Assembly (NCBI GenBank): GCA_036346225.1
Contig: JARFIW010000831.1
Coordinates: 1,488,001-1,552,000, forward strand
Source: Platerodrilus igneus
Lineage: Eukaryota; Arthropoda; Insecta; Coleoptera; Lycidae
Direction of reading: 5' to 3'
DNA length: 64,000 bases
Shown here: positions 1 through 12,290 of the stretch, piece by piece
Position numbering within the stretch: the stretch's first letter is position 1
Layout: the number at the start of each line of letters is the position of its first letter
Notes under the pieces: generated by a model
Database searches by the model: none
Seen by the model: the letters and a program-made list of their open reading frames with translations, nothing else
Told to the model about the DNA's origin: nothing
Translations under genes and position numbers: made by a program

Positions 1-5
1 CCACT

Positions 6-8
<3 letters not shown>

Positions 9-41
<33 letters not shown>
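9..41. repeat. (AT)n microsatellite
   Basis: A pure AT dinucleotide run at the window edge. It is one of about ten such runs in the window; most of the others directly abut transposon ends, but here no element end is recognisable next to it. Confidence 0.97.
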
Positions 42-43
<2 letters not shown>

Positions 44-1469
44 TAATAAACTCTAAGAATGTACTAGATATATCTAAATAACCCCTAGACGATTCCTATT
101 GTAATCTTAATAAAGTTTTTAAATGCAACCTCTTGTAAACTATTATTCAAGTCCATCTGTAACCCCAGAGGATGGCTATCAATTATCGTTTGTGTACAAA
201 TGCCCCGGTAACGTTTAGCTGTATTATTCTGATCTAGGGTAGACTAAGTGACGTCTCGTTACAGTAGGAAGTTTTCTGTTGCATAAGGGATTAACGGAAA
301 AAATTCAGAAAAAGATGTACAATCCATTATCAAGATAGATCTAGATTAAAATATTATAAGCAGATTGGGACACAGGATATGGATTTTGATGAAATCCGTA
401 GTTTAGCTCAGATTAATAACGTATGGAGGTATATCAGTCTAAGGATTGAAAACCCGCTGAGGAATTATATTTAAATTAAAAACTAATAGGGCGACTTCAC
501 TGAGATATATCAAAGTTGGAAATATAAGAGGGTTGCCTTTTTACTTATATTCACATAATTTACTTCTATATAACTTTCTAAGCTGTAATAAATTGATTTA
601 CGAAAACCTGCAAAAGTGGATACACAGATAATGATGGAGCGAATCCTATTAAAAACTTTTCCAAGAGAACATTTAAACCACAAGACAACCTCAAAATGTT
701 TTAAAAAGTTATTTGGTATACAACATTCGCTATGGCTAATTGCATGGAAAGACAACTTTATTATCTTTACATTACATAACGAAATGCAGAGCTGGATAAT
801 TAAGATAGTATAATGCCATGTTGAAAAATAATACGACGGTTGCATGTCCAACATCACTTCACCTTCTAATAAATTTTGCTTGCATTTCCGAGCACTTTTT
901 CTCTATACTTAGACGTTATTCTAATATATATTTGTCAGTGACAAAATTTGCAATATTAATCGACTACAAAGTTTAAGCAGCTGAACAAATTTGTTATACT
1001 CCAAGTTCTCATGCACTCCCTCGAAACCCGTTTAAAACTAATTTCCATGTCATGACCTTAAGCTAAGAATTCTTATTGTGGACCTGCTAGCAATATTGAT
1101 TTCCAATTTATAAATAAGGCCCTGTTACGTCAAAGCATATTTCAGTCATCCGTACCTTGCTAAAAGGGATTGTCAGAGTCATCTGAGCTTCGAAAGTTAT
1201 TACAGGATTTTCGTTGACGTGGATTTGAATTCAAGTAATCTGTGGCAAGTTTATCTTGTCCTGTACGTTTCTTATTTCTTGTCACATTTGATTATCCATA
1301 AGGTGTTTATACTTAAAGAAAGATACCTTAGTGTTTGTTGTAACAAGCTATGTATTAAGAAATAAATCTTCACTTAGCTTAGAAAATGCCGATTTACTGG
1401 ATATAATAGTAATTTATGCCATTCGTTCACTGAAATTAGGCTATTTATAGAAATAAAATAATAATTTAG
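42..1469. other. AT-rich stretch without recognisable genes
   Basis: No reading frame here resembles a known protein. The two overlapping short open frames near 510-860 lie on opposite strands, lack low-complexity or domain signals and look like chance. I see no repeat shared with the rest of the window. Confidence 0.6.
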
Positions 1470-1612
1470 ACTTCTATGCAAAACTTAAATGTCCATTTCA
1501 AACCGAGCTAGTAATTGAAAGATGGAAAATATAAGATCCTGGACAGGATTCGAACCTGTATTTTCGGCTTGTGCGAGCAATACGCTTACCAATTGTGCAA
1601 TCCGAACAAGTG
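1470..1612 (-). repeat. Degenerate tRNA-derived SINE-like repeat, copy 1
   Basis: On the minus strand, 1545-1555 reads as a pol III B box (GGTTCGAATCC). It is preceded in that orientation by an A-box-like stretch (about 1583-1600) and a T arm with a good 5-bp stem (ACAGG/CCTGT). The acceptor strands do not pair, so this is not a working tRNA gene. The neighbouring body (1474-1535) matches a second copy starting at 1797, with the same landmark (GAGCTAnTAATTGAAAGATG). That makes it an interspersed tRNA-headed repeat, not an isolated pseudo-tRNA. Confidence 0.6.
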
Positions 1613-1794
1613 ATTACAATCGGAAAGGTATACAAATATAGCAGCACGCAACCATACATCAGCCTAATTTTCAATTATGTTTGACATTTTTATCAATCAT
1701 ATCTGATAGTGTCAAGTGTTTGACTAATATCAGATATAGACAGGACACGATGCTTAAATTCAGATAATGAGATGATCTAATTAATAACTCAGAT

Positions 1795-1900
1795 CTTTAT
1801 GCAAAGTCTAAGGGATCAAATTTAATCGAGCTATTAATTGAAAGATGAAAAATATAGAATACAAGGCAGGATTCGAACCTGTCGCTTTCAAGTACTAGTT
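1795..1900 (-). repeat. Degenerate tRNA-derived SINE-like repeat, copy 2
   Basis: The body at 1797-1860 aligns with 1474-1540, and the B box on the minus strand (1868-1879) is retained. The head diverges completely after the T-arm region, so the anticodon and D arms are lost. It continues directly into the direct repeat at 1900-2146. Confidence 0.5.
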
Positions 1901-2146
1901 CAATTTGGAGGGCACGTGTAGCAAAGTTGTAATTTTAACACAAACACCTTAGTAGAAGAACGGCTTCACGTAGCTCATAGTTTGTGACTTCGTGTTGTTT
2001 TACCTTACATTGCAGGTTTTAGCAACTGTTGGCACTGAGGAGATCCGACTCAGCTGATTTTTTCCATAGCCAAAAATAATATTTATTACAAAAGTAAATT
2101 TAATGAGTACTAAATTAGTACAAAGTAAAAGGAATTACTGTTCTAA
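1900..2146. repeat. Left member of a diverged direct repeat flanking a LINE
   Basis: This about 245-bp block aligns in the same orientation with 4847-5078. Shared landmarks include AGTTTGnGnCTTCGT, GGAGATCCG, AATAATATTTAT and GAGTACTAAATTA. The two copies bracket the degraded LINE at 2275-4800. Divergence is substantial, so the duplication is old. It may be an ancient long terminal-type repeat or two copies of one interspersed repeat. Confidence 0.6.
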
Positions 2147-2274
2147 ACGGAACTACACCTTGAAAAAGTTCTAGGATACTGGAACACATAGAATGGCTTA
2201 CGTATTTCAGTGAGCTGAAGAACCAAACTATAAGTTTAATCAAATTAGTGGGATCTTTGGTGAGGAATCAGAAT

Positions 2275-4800
2275 AAGACAGGTCTCTAAAGTACGAGAGC
2301 AGCTCTTTTGGTAGTTAGTGTGGTAGCGCATAGGGGTCGCTATGGTATTCTAAGACACACTATTGCGATGTGCAAGACAACAGGAAACCACTACATTGTA
2401 TTCTAAATACACAGCGTACTAAAGCGTTTTAAAAAACGGTGTCATCCTCAGAAGGTAAAAGATTGCGGAATTAAAATAGTCGTCCATTCGGATCTCCGGG
2501 AGAAGACTACTTCGGGTCTGCATAATCGATAAAAAGAAAAGGAAAAGAGGGAACATCTTGCGGTTTGGGACATGGAATGCTAGAAGCATGAAGCTAGTAG
2601 GGAAGCTAGAAGTATAGATATAGATAGCTAGAGAGATAGATATAGATAGCTAGAGATATAGATATATAGATAGCTAGAGATATAGATATAGATATCGATA
2701 CATTAGCATCAGGCGTAATAGGAATTAGCGAAGTTTGATGTCCAGAAGCGAGGGACTTTTGAAACAGAAACTTTAGGATAGTTCATATGAGATCAGAGAA
2801 AGGAAATTCGGACTCGGAGTTAGAAATGCGGAAAAAGATTGGACATTGTGTAGAAAACTACTTGCAAAAAGATGAAAGAGTACTATGTGGTTAACTTTGA
2901 ATCTAAACCGTTAAATATCGTAATAATTCAAGCTAGTTACAGTGAGGAAGAAGTAGAAGCTGCCTACAATGATATCGAAAACAACCTAAGTTTAGTAAAA
3001 TGTTATGAAAATTTAATAAATCTGGGAGATTTTAATGGAGTGGTTGATGGTAAGGAAGGAGCAGTAGTAGGTTCATTTGATTCAGGCACGAGAAATAACA
3101 TGGGAAATAGACTGGTAGAATTTTACGACAAAAACAATTTATCCATCACACATACATTATTTTAACATAGCGCTAGAAGAAGATACATATGAAAGATGCT
3201 AGGAGACACAGAGAAATATCAAATAAATTACATTCTTGATAAAAGGCTGTGGAAGTTACCCAGAGGCAAATATAGATACTGGCCACAACATAGTGATTAT
3301 GAAGGCCGCGATTAAATTATAAAATTAAAAAAAAAAAGGATCTAAAAAGGTTATTATTTTGAGAAACTATAAGATAATGATACCTACAACAGATTTGGAA
3401 AACACCCAACAATTGTTGATAGACATCAGGAAAGTTTCTAATATTAAAGAAGTAGAAGCAGAATGGAATAACTTTTAATCCAGCTTAGACATTGTGGCCA
3501 AAGATATTATGGGGTAAAAACAAAAATAAAATGAGGAACCGTAAGTGACAAAGGGTATTCTGAGTGTAATAGAAGAAGGGTGAAAATGCAAAAACAGATC
3601 AAATAAAGCTGGCAAACAGAGATACAAAGCCATAAGATGGGAAATAATTCGCAAATGTAGGAAAGTTATAGAACAACGGATTGAGAAAAAGTGCAAAGAA
3701 GTACAAATTAAGATGAAAATAGGATAGATGGATAAAGCATACTAACTAATTAGAATCAATTTTATGGATATAAAGCTATATAGTAAAAACATAAGCGATG
3801 TTGAAGGAAACATCATTGTAGAAAATGTAAAGAAAGTGGATAGATGCAGAGTACAAATAGGAAACGAGAACTTACAAGTGGTTAAGCCAAATTACGCAAT
3901 ATTGGAAAAGTGTAAAAATTATAAAACAAAGATTAGCATAAGGCCGTCCCGCATGTAACATGAAAAAGCTCTGTCTAAATACAGCAAACATAGAAACATG
4001 GAAAAGATCGCTAAAATCATATGTGCGGAGGACAGCACTTTACTGCTGTAAACCTTTGACAGTAGGAAAAGCAAACAGGAAAATAATACAAGCCTTTGAA
4101 ATGCGGTGCTACAAACGTATGATAAAGATATCACGGACAGACAATGTTAACAATGTTAACTAAGAATGGTATATCGAAGAGGCAATGAATACCGTCAGAT
4201 ACAAAAGCATATTTAGAATTACTATGCAGGGGCAGACGATCATATTCTCAGATTTGCAGACAATGTATCGGTATTAGCATCTATCAAGGAAGATCTAGAA
4301 GCAGTTTTTAATGTAATGGAAACAGTACTAACAGAGAGATAGGCATGAACATCAACAAACATGGAAACAACGAAAAGTTTGCTGAACGCTTATGTTTAGA
4401 TTACAGCACTGTACGGATGTAAAATGTGGACAGTAGAAGAAGCGAACAGGAAAACGATAGAAGTTCTTAAAATGCGGTGCTACAAACGCATGGTAAATAT
4501 ATCATGGACAGACAAAGATAAGAACAAAGAAGTATTAGAAAGGGCGCGAAAATAACAAAAAATAGAAGAGATTAGTATGGCAGGACACATACTAAGGCAT
4601 GAAGGAATAGCGCGGGATATGTTAGAAGCAAAGAAAAAAAAAACTTAGGTAGAGATGGACATAGATTTAACAAACAGTGAAAGATGTAGTCTGTGAGCAT
4701 TTTAAGGAAATGTATAGGTTTGGTCAGATTAAGAAAAAATGGAGATACGGATCCAGTCAGTTACAGTTCTGAAAATCTAATGACAATGAAGAACAATTAA
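2275..4800 (+). pseudogene. RTE/BovB-like LINE, copy 1, rearranged
   Basis: A degenerate non-LTR retrotransposon. The stretch 2275-2550 matches the 5' untranslated part of the copy at 34475. From about 2553 a translation starting LRFGTWNARSM opens the apurinic-type endonuclease domain. The open part at 2872-3165 contains the endonuclease GDFN motif followed by the RNNMGNRLVEF block typical of RTE/BovB (craniofacial-development-protein-2-like) elements. Most of the reverse transcriptase is missing; a decayed catalytic box (FADN instead of FADD) lies near 4255. The C-terminal domain occurs twice, at 3960-4163 and about 4390-4555, so the locus is two LINE pieces joined or internally duplicated. 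Numerous stops exclude activity. Confidence 0.85.
2612..2700. repeat. TAGATA/GCTAGA-type microsatellite within LINE endonuclease
   Basis: Repeats of TAGATA and TAGCTAGAGATA interrupt the endonuclease reading frame of LINE copy 1. The equivalent place in copy 2 (about 34790-34825) is ordinary coding-like sequence. This is therefore a local expansion inside an already inserted LINE. Confidence 0.85.
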
Positions 4801-4846
4801 TGGCAATTGACTCAAAATAAGCATCCTGTCGACGCATTTCGCCCTA

Positions 4847-5078
4847 ATTGGAGCTCATTAAGACAGGAGTTGCAAGATTGTGATTTTCAACAAACAACTT
4901 ATGAGAAGTACAGCTTCATCTAATTCATAGTTTGCGTCTTCGTCTTGTTTGATCTGGCATCGTTTTAGCAATAGTCAGCTCGCAGGAGATCCGGTTCAAC
5001 TGCTTTTCCCATAACGAAAATAATATTTATAAGAAAATAATTAATTCACCGAGTACTAAATTAATAAAAGTAAGAAGA
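4847..5078. repeat. Right member of the diverged direct repeat
   Basis: Matches 1900-2146 in direct orientation, starting with AATTGGAG and ending near GAGTACTAAATTA. It begins about 45 bp after the LINE 3' end, so the pair frames the LINE almost exactly. Confidence 0.6.
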
Positions 5079-8000
5079 ACTTTTTTCACATATCAAACGC
5101 TTTTACGTTTGTTTCCCCATAGTCTCTGGAGGTGCCAAAGTGTAGAAAGACCTAGTTGCCCGTAAAAACTATATTTTAATGAATACTAAAAGAAAATAAC
5201 AAATATGATGACGAATTAGAAATAAAAGCTTTTGCAATTTTCGGTACTTTAATGGAGCTTTAGTTTATTCTAATCAAAGCTGCTCGCGTGTTCCGATAGT
5301 TTTTGCACTAGCGTATGCCTTTTAATGCACTGTACTTGAATTAGTTAACATTTAGGAACATTCCTCGTGATGCTTCTTGCGTGAAAAGGATGTGCCCCCA
5401 GACGTTAAAGCTAAGCTCAATCTAATGCAGTCCCAATACACACGTCAAGGATCACTAGAATGTATTGAAGAAGGCTAGTCTTCTGTACGCAGATGCACCT
5501 TTTTGTTAAGAGGAATACTTTTGGGACCTAAGGCGTTAAGCACTTCTAAAACATACTGAAGTAAGAAATTAATGTTGTTCTATAATATCGGTGCCATGCT
5601 TGCTTGAATCAGTTGGAAGAGTGAAATTTTCTTGGGAAGTTGATGTGACCAACGAGTCGTTCTAAAGCGTCTCATGACGAACTCAGTTGGTGCAGTTGAT
5701 AGTCGGGCGGTTGAATTGGGCGTAAGGTTAGGTTTGCCTACTGAAAAAGAAATGACATCGCATTCGTGTGAAACTTTTCAGAGTGTTGGAATTTTGCATT
5801 ACTGATGGCCCCATTGCAGTTTTTCGTACTTCAGAAGTATCGGTAACTATAAGAAATGATTGGTAGAAAAGCAACGAAGCGGGCTAACTGGCGTATGATG
5901 ACACCACCCGAAATTAGTCTATTTCTCACTATTTATGTATTACATCGGAATAACACTAGCTTGCTGACGTAGAAGTTGCATTTACATTTTTTTTCGGAAA
6001 TTATTCTGAAGGCTCTCGAAGGACTCAATTCGAAAATGGCATCGAAGAAATGCTGACATGACTCTGCATGTTCGTACGTTAACAGATTTATTTATGTTCT
6101 AGAGTTGCCAATGCCAGCTGGTTTTAAAATTGTTCACTTGGATGCTGTGGTAACTTAATTATAGTCCCGACATAAAATAAGCCATTAAATCGATTCTTTT
6201 AAACAGCTAGTAAATGTGACTTATTCAATAGTTCTTTTGTAGTATAGCAACTAATTATGATAATATGTTTTTATTCTTGAATCGCATCTTTAAAAGACAA
6301 TAGAAATATCCGCCGCCAGTAATTTATCGTCCATAGTTTATTACTATTTAAAATTCTTAGTCGCACCCTTAACAGTTAAGTCTGGCTATCTTTAACGAGC
6401 TTCGTTAATGTCTCCGCTACTAAAAAACAATGGCACACTAAAATATGGGTGGCATGTGTTGTCGGTCACACATATATTTTATTTAGGGGTAGTAAACATG
6501 CTTTATAGTTTGAATATTTTAAAGTTTTACCCTTATGCGCACCTTCGCATACATATTGTATAATTAAGTCATGCTTCAAAACTCGATTAAACGTCAACCA
6601 TTCGGAAAGTCTACTTACGACGATCTGTTAATTATCCCCCAAAAGCAGAATAACGTCCATAATCCTATAAATTAAGGAGTTAGTGTCCATTAACACCTCT
6701 TTTGTGGTGTCATTCTATAGCCCTTAATACAACGGAATTTTCTCGTTTAGTGTGTTCTATTTGAACTAAACGCGATTGTGAATATTTAAGAATTGTATTA
6801 TTATTTTATAACTTTAAAACTCTTAAAATCCATGAGACTTTGCACGTACTGTAAACAGGACAAACAATAGCTTATCCACCATATACTTTTGAACGAATTT
6901 GTTACATTTAAATTGGGGAAACTGTTGTTCTTAGATTTTTGTTTGGTATTCCACGTCGTATTTTCATAGAACTTTATAGAAAAGTAGGAACTCAATGATA
7001 AGCCTTATTGTTTGGAGCAGCGAAATTTCTAAAGAAGAACCTGGCAGAATACGGTTTACCTACATAGAAAAGAATGAGAATTCGAGGATTTTAATGAACG
7101 TAGAATTCAACAATTACCATTTTGACACTTATTTAGGGCTTCGAAATATCATATGGCTTCTGTGAATTTCTAAAGAACAAGTTTTGGAAATTCGAGCCAG
7201 ATGATACAACTTATGCCGCATTTCCTCTATATTTACAAGCAATTTGTTTATAGCGAATACTACGATTTAATGATTACTGCTAGAACCAGCACCCCTATAG
7301 GACTCAAAGGGGTGTCTAGTTTTAAATCTATAGTCTAGAGACCATTTTGACTATTTTGTTACTTGATCCTGACTAGGAGCACTTAAGTATCGCTGACAGT
7401 AAGATTGGATCGACTGAAGCTTCTTAATAATCAGTAATGGTTATTTTTAATGTAACATCAGATTGAAGTTTAAGCCATACCAAGGAAAGAGAGCATTTTA
7501 AGTCTTGAACAGAGCAAAAAGTAAAATCAAGGCAAAAACTTTTAGAGTAGCAAAAACTGAAAATGGACAGGAGGCGAAAAGATCCTTTTCAATTGATTTA
7601 ATCTCGACTTCGATGTGAAACAACCAAAAAAAGAAGCCATTTTTAAACGTTTTTGAAAGTACAGTTTCTTACATGGATAATGAAACGCATATTAAAATAA
7701 ACAGAACACCTACAGTTATCCTCTCACATCCAACGTAAAAAATTCCCAACTATGGTTGGCAGTCCAAAAAAGTAACACTGAACCGCCAGCGTAATATTCT
7801 ATATTTTATTTAAGGTTCTCAAAGGAGGCACACAATGCTAAACATTTTATAAATATATTTCTTTGTTTTGTAATGGATGAATTCTTGACAAAATTGAAGA
7901 TTATATCAATAGCAATAGTACACTTAGCACGTCAAATTCTCAAAATAAAGAACTTTCTAAATCTAATATAAATAAACAATTAAAAATTATCGTTATTTAA

Positions 8001-8525
8001 TAATATCCTCTGCAAGTTTAAAAAGCTAATTTGGAAGACGTGAGAAATGGTCCCGCATATACTACAATGTGGCACAACTCAAACTGTATATAACAAAAAC
8101 CCTTTAACCACACACCATTTTAAACTAAATATATTTTTTGAACAACTAAGTGATGCTCATTAGTGGCAATACTTTAAGAAACGCTTAAGGTAGTTTAAGA
8201 ACCGTTCTAAGAATATTCTTATCACACGTAGGGTAGAGTGACCTTTTCCAACATACAATTAACTACTATAACTTTGAGCAGCTGAGGATATATATTCTCC
8301 ACACCGTGTACGCTTGTGATCTTCATAGCATAAAATTGACTTTGTAGTATGGAATTCAATAGCTAACGCGGTTAGAATATTCTCAAGTGTTCAAAGCAAC
8401 ATTAGTTTGTATGTTGAAAAGGTTCCTTCAGCATACGTTGTGAGCAAGATATTTTCGAAGGGCGAACTGAGCAACCTTGAGTATTTATTACAGTAGTTTT
8501 ACTATTGACAATAATGTGTTAGTAG
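5079..8525. other. Long stretch with no recognisable element
   Basis: About 3.4 kb of AT-rich sequence with only short chance frames. I could match none of it to another part of the window. It may be very old transposon debris or unique intergenic DNA. Confidence 0.5.
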
Positions 8526-8546
8526 TCGAAATTTGAATCTAGTTTA
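8526..8546. repeat. 21-bp direct duplication, left copy
   Basis: The 21 bases starting TCGAAATTTGAATC recur exactly at 10773-10793. The pair encloses Gypsy-C, and an 11-base word (GAGTTACATAT) is also repeated just inside (8558-8568 and 10763-10773). This looks like an insertion or recombination footprint. Confidence 0.75.
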
Positions 8547-9939
8547 ATATAGTGCGCGAGTTACATATCCCTCAAATTAGGAAATGTGAATACATTGTAT
8601 TCCAGACACAACGTGATACTGCTGGTGCAGGTCACAATAGATTATAAGAAACTTATTGTTAGAATTAAGATAATTAAAATGTAATACTTTGTAATGAATA
8701 AAAAAATAGTAGACATGAGCTCTGCAGTTTCCACAAGCAATGTGAGGTGCAAGGACAGCATAAACACCTTCGAGAGCCCAAGATGGCCAGTCAGTCTAGA
8801 GCTTCACAACTTTAACATTGTTGGTATTCAGCTACTCACCGTAATTTGAATATATTTAATTAGTGAAAATCAACTTCGAATTTTTTCGATCTCATACGTT
8901 ACTGCATACAACGAACTTGTAATCAAAATTAATATTATAATTCAGTATAAAATTAATTTGATAGAAGAGTTTCTTGAAGAAGCTTTTTTAAAAAACCGCT
9001 CCAAGACGCCCTAAACCTATCTGGTGCAGTCCTTAATATTCCAGAAGGGTACTAACAGAATCCAAAATTGAGGAAACTGGTGGTCTTGAATCTCTATTCT
9101 TAATCTGGAACAAAAAACCAACTGGGCGAAGTACAAGAGTACACGAAATCCAGAAACAAAGAGGAAAAGAAATAATGGAACTGGCAAACAAACTTTTGTA
9201 GGTACCAAAGTTCATTTTTCTAACCATCATCAACTGAATATTGATATTTGCTAGTAAGAAACAAAAAGAAATTTTTATGTACAATTTATTATCGCAATTT
9301 CTTATTTTTATCATTTCTTAAAAGAATTTACTTAGAAAACTTATTTTAACAAGAGAATTATAAAGACGCATTTATACGCACAAGTACTTACAATTTATTA
9401 CGACCAAATGAAACGATTTATTTAGCAAGTTTGAAGCTTTAATATATAAATAGAACGCAATTATTTGTACCATTTTTTTTACAGTGATTATTACTGAAAC
9501 GGTTTATTCAAACTTGATTCTCATTACATTTTCTATAATTAAACACTTTCAAGGCAACAAATTAACAAAGGTGTATAATTATAAAAAAGCATTCGAAGTA
9601 CTTTATTATTGCAACACTTAATTACTCAGCACAAGTCTGAACAGAAGCGTATAATTATAACGCAGTTCTTTGAGAAACTATTCAGAAAACCTGAACTTCA
9701 ATTCGCACCAATTGTAACCTCTGCAAAGTTATAAATATACCCTTAGCACGGCAGTAATTGAAGAGACAATCACCAAGCAAAATTCTTCAATTTAATTATA
9801 GCACTGTATAATTACATACAAAATATACGTAATGTGATTCTTTAAATAACTATATACAAACTAAACTGAAAAGTAACTCTCAGTTTATATAAAAACCATA
9901 CAAATTAGAACTGAAAGCAACCATTAAATTATAGCAACC

Positions 9940-10445
9940 ATGAACTCCGATATGAAACTTTACCTTGAGGGCATTCCCTTACACGACGGGAATCAAACAC
10001 TATAGGTATCTTCATCACCGCTTGCGAAATATTTTTGAATTTTTTTTATAAACCTGGCGACAGCGAACGCAATGTTTTACTTTTACGCCTGATAATAAGT
10101 AAACTGACCGGAAGAGCATTAACACTAATTGCCAGCCGCGATGATTTGATCGAGTGGGACAATTTTAAACGCATATTGATTGCATATTTCGGCGACCAAA
10201 GAAATATCAAATGTCTGGCCCGCGATTTAATAAACCTACAAATGGAAAATAACCAATCACCCTACCAATTCGGTATGAAATGTCAAGACGTACGAAGTTT
10301 AATTTTGACAAAGCTTAAAATTGAAAAACGAAATTATTCAAATATACCAAGACCCAACAGTAACGAAGAAATTCGCAAATTTACCAGAACCACAGTTCAA
10401 GATTACACAATCCGAAGACGACGAATTCAGCAAAAACCAATGTAA
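9940..10445 (+). pseudogene. gag: Gypsy-C gag remnant
   Basis: The ATG at 9940 opens a Gypsy-type capsid gene. After a one-base frame change near 9990, the frame runs to 10445. It contains GDSERNVLLLRLIISKL, LTLIASRDDL, an FGDQRNIKCLARDL segment and FGMKCQDVRSLIL, the pattern of the capsid domain in 17.6/gypsy-like elements. The product would be the structural capsid protein of a virus-like particle. The open part is about 136 residues, much shorter than a complete gag (usually 400 or more). Its C terminus is basic (RRRRIQQK), but no zinc knuckle is visible. It is followed immediately by envelope-like sequence, so pol was deleted. Confidence 0.7.
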
Positions 10446-10723
10446 CTAGAGCACCTAGACCTAAACGATTTTAACCAAGCCGTAAAGTTAATAAACAATT
10501 ACAAAAACACTTAAGTGAATTAAAATTGCCAAAAGTACATTATGACAATATAAGTGTTTGGACAATTTTGTTAATTATTGTAATCATTTTATTAACTATG
10601 TATTTATTGTACAAAAAGTATTTTAGATATAGAAACAAAGAAGCGAAATTTAGTCATAGGAACAAAGAAATAAAGGTAAACAAAGAAATAATAAATGTAC
10701 CCTTATGGACAATGAAATATTAA
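10446..10723 (+). pseudogene. env: Gypsy-C envelope C-terminal remnant (transmembrane tail)
   Basis: Directly after gag, a frame-broken segment translates into a polar stretch and then a single strongly hydrophobic helix (about 20 residues of I, L, V, T and M, coded near 10555-10615). A short lysine/arginine/tyrosine-rich tail follows. This is the layout of the membrane anchor of insect errantivirus envelope proteins. Its position just before the polypurine tract fits an env-pol-gag order with pol lost. Only the anchor region survives, so the fragment cannot make a functional envelope. The call rests on layout, not on sequence identity. Confidence 0.5.
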
Positions 10724-10772
10724 AAATTAAGCAAAACCCTTAATTTTCATCTACGTTGGGAGGAGTTACATA

Positions 10773-10793
10773 TCGAAATTTGAATCTAGTTTA
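10773..10793. repeat. 21-bp direct duplication, right copy
   Basis: Exact copy of 8526-8546, located immediately right of Gypsy-C and left of the Gypsy-B gag. Gypsy-B gag-like sequence on the minus strand breaks off here. Confidence 0.75.
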
Positions 10794-10869
10794 AGTTTCT
10801 TTCAAATCTTCCTAATTCATTATCCATTTCATATTTAATAAACTCGCGCTGGTGCTCATATCCGTTAAT

Positions 10870-12290
10870 CCGTAGAATTTTCCTTGGTTCGTCCGTACTC
10901 AAAAATCCTGATTTCGCATCGAAGGTCTTGCCTGACTCATTATCCCTGTATCTGTGCAATTCGTATTTCTTATTTCCATACTATTAATATTTCTAGCTTG
11001 CGTCCGTCGATCATCATTTTCCTGTCTATTTATTCCTCTATTATTATAATTTCCCTCATGATTCGTTCTCTCCATTCGTTGCATTGGTATCTGACCATTA
11101 TTCATGTTTTGCCTAAAATCATTATTAAAGTTTCCATAGTTCCCCCTATTAAAATTTCTTCCACGATCATAATTATAATTGTTCCTTCGATAACTATTCC
11201 GAGTCTCCGTATTCCTTATAAAATTCGTGCGTCGATCCCTAACATTATTTTCAATTTCATAATCATTTTCCAAATCATCATATCTCTGCAAATAATCAAT
11301 AAACGTATCTCTATCCACTATATTTTGCGTCGTTATGTATCGCTTTACTTCAGCGTTAAAATGACTTGCTAAATACTTTATAATAATTTTATCTTCTAAA
11401 GGAGGATCCAATTGCTTCGCTACAGTAAATTTCTCAATCGCATATGATTCTCGCGTTATCCCTTTCGCCGAATCGTATCTTCCAATAATTAAGTTACTTC
11501 GAATTCGATTTTGCTGATTGTCATTCCAGAATTGACGTAAAAATTTGCTTTCAAACTGTTCAAACGTTTCTATTTCACTCTCAACTAAATTGTATCATCT
11601 TTCAGCATTCCCTCTTAATATTGCCCTAATTAAATTTAATTTCAATAATTCATCTGTAGATCCCTGTGTCAACATTTAAAAATTTTTCAGAAATATCATA
11701 GGATTTAATTTTCCGTCCCCGTAAAATTTCGTAAACTGTTCAATTGAAAGATTCGTTTGAATTAACCTATTTGATTCTCTATTAAAATTTATTGGATTAC
11801 CTTTTAAATTATTTATTTCTTGATTTATTGTTCTGAATTCCGTTTCGCAATTTTCTTCCATTTCTCCTAATTTAATATTTAAATTCGTGATTTTATTGTT
11901 GGACTCGGTTTCGTACTCTTCTCGTTTTGTTTTGATTAAAGAAATATGATCCCATAAACCGTCTATTTCCTCAGAAACTCTCCCAATTTTTACATTCAAC
12001 TGTGCTTTAATCTCCGCGATAGTGTGGTTCGTCTCTTGCAACCCATTACTAAGAATCTTAATTTCACTCTCCAATTTCTCGCTGTATTCCTTCATTTTTG
12101 TTTTAACTGTATTTATGGCTTGTTCACTCTTATCCATTTTATCATTTAATGCCATTAAGATATCCAACATTTTGGTTTCTTGTGAAACTCGCCTTTCTTC
12201 ACTGGAACTGGTTTCCTGAATTATCACGCTCTCTTGGGATCCTATCTCCACTCCTTGTTGCCTTAACGCTTCCCATATTCTCTTGTCCAT
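10870..12290 (-). pseudogene. gag: Gypsy-B gag (minus strand, broken into two frames)
   Basis: The N-terminal part (12290 down to 11676, 204 residues) starts with ATG, shares QGVEIGS with the Gypsy-A gag, and is mainly a long charged coiled coil. The capsid part follows after a stop and frame break, with an NAERWYNLVE-type segment near 11600. The C-terminal part (11411 down to 10899) contains a basic Asn/Arg-rich tail (RRNNYNYDRGRNFNRG), an RNA-binding type seen in gags without zinc knuckles. The product would form the particle of a Gypsy element. The lineage is the same as Gypsy-A, but divergence is high and there are stops, so it is inactive. No protease or polymerase follows. Confidence 0.8.

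Larger units (their letters stand above)
8558..10773 (+). mobile_element. Gypsy-C: gag-plus-envelope deletion derivative
   Basis: A plus-strand Gypsy/errantivirus-type element reduced to a leader, a gag remnant and the end of an envelope gene. GAGTTACATAT occurs at both ends. The right copy follows a short purine tract (GGGAGG at 10758-10763), as a 3' LTR start would. AGTTA is also the start of Drosophila gypsy LTRs, which is known for that family. Almost the whole 3' LTR and all of protease, reverse transcriptase, RNase H and integrase are absent. The exact LTR limits could not be fixed. Confidence 0.55.

Noticed and set aside
10884..11372. 162-residue open frame on the plus strand
   Set aside because: It is the antisense shadow of the Gypsy-B gag C-terminal part, whose minus-strand frame has the recognisable basic tail.
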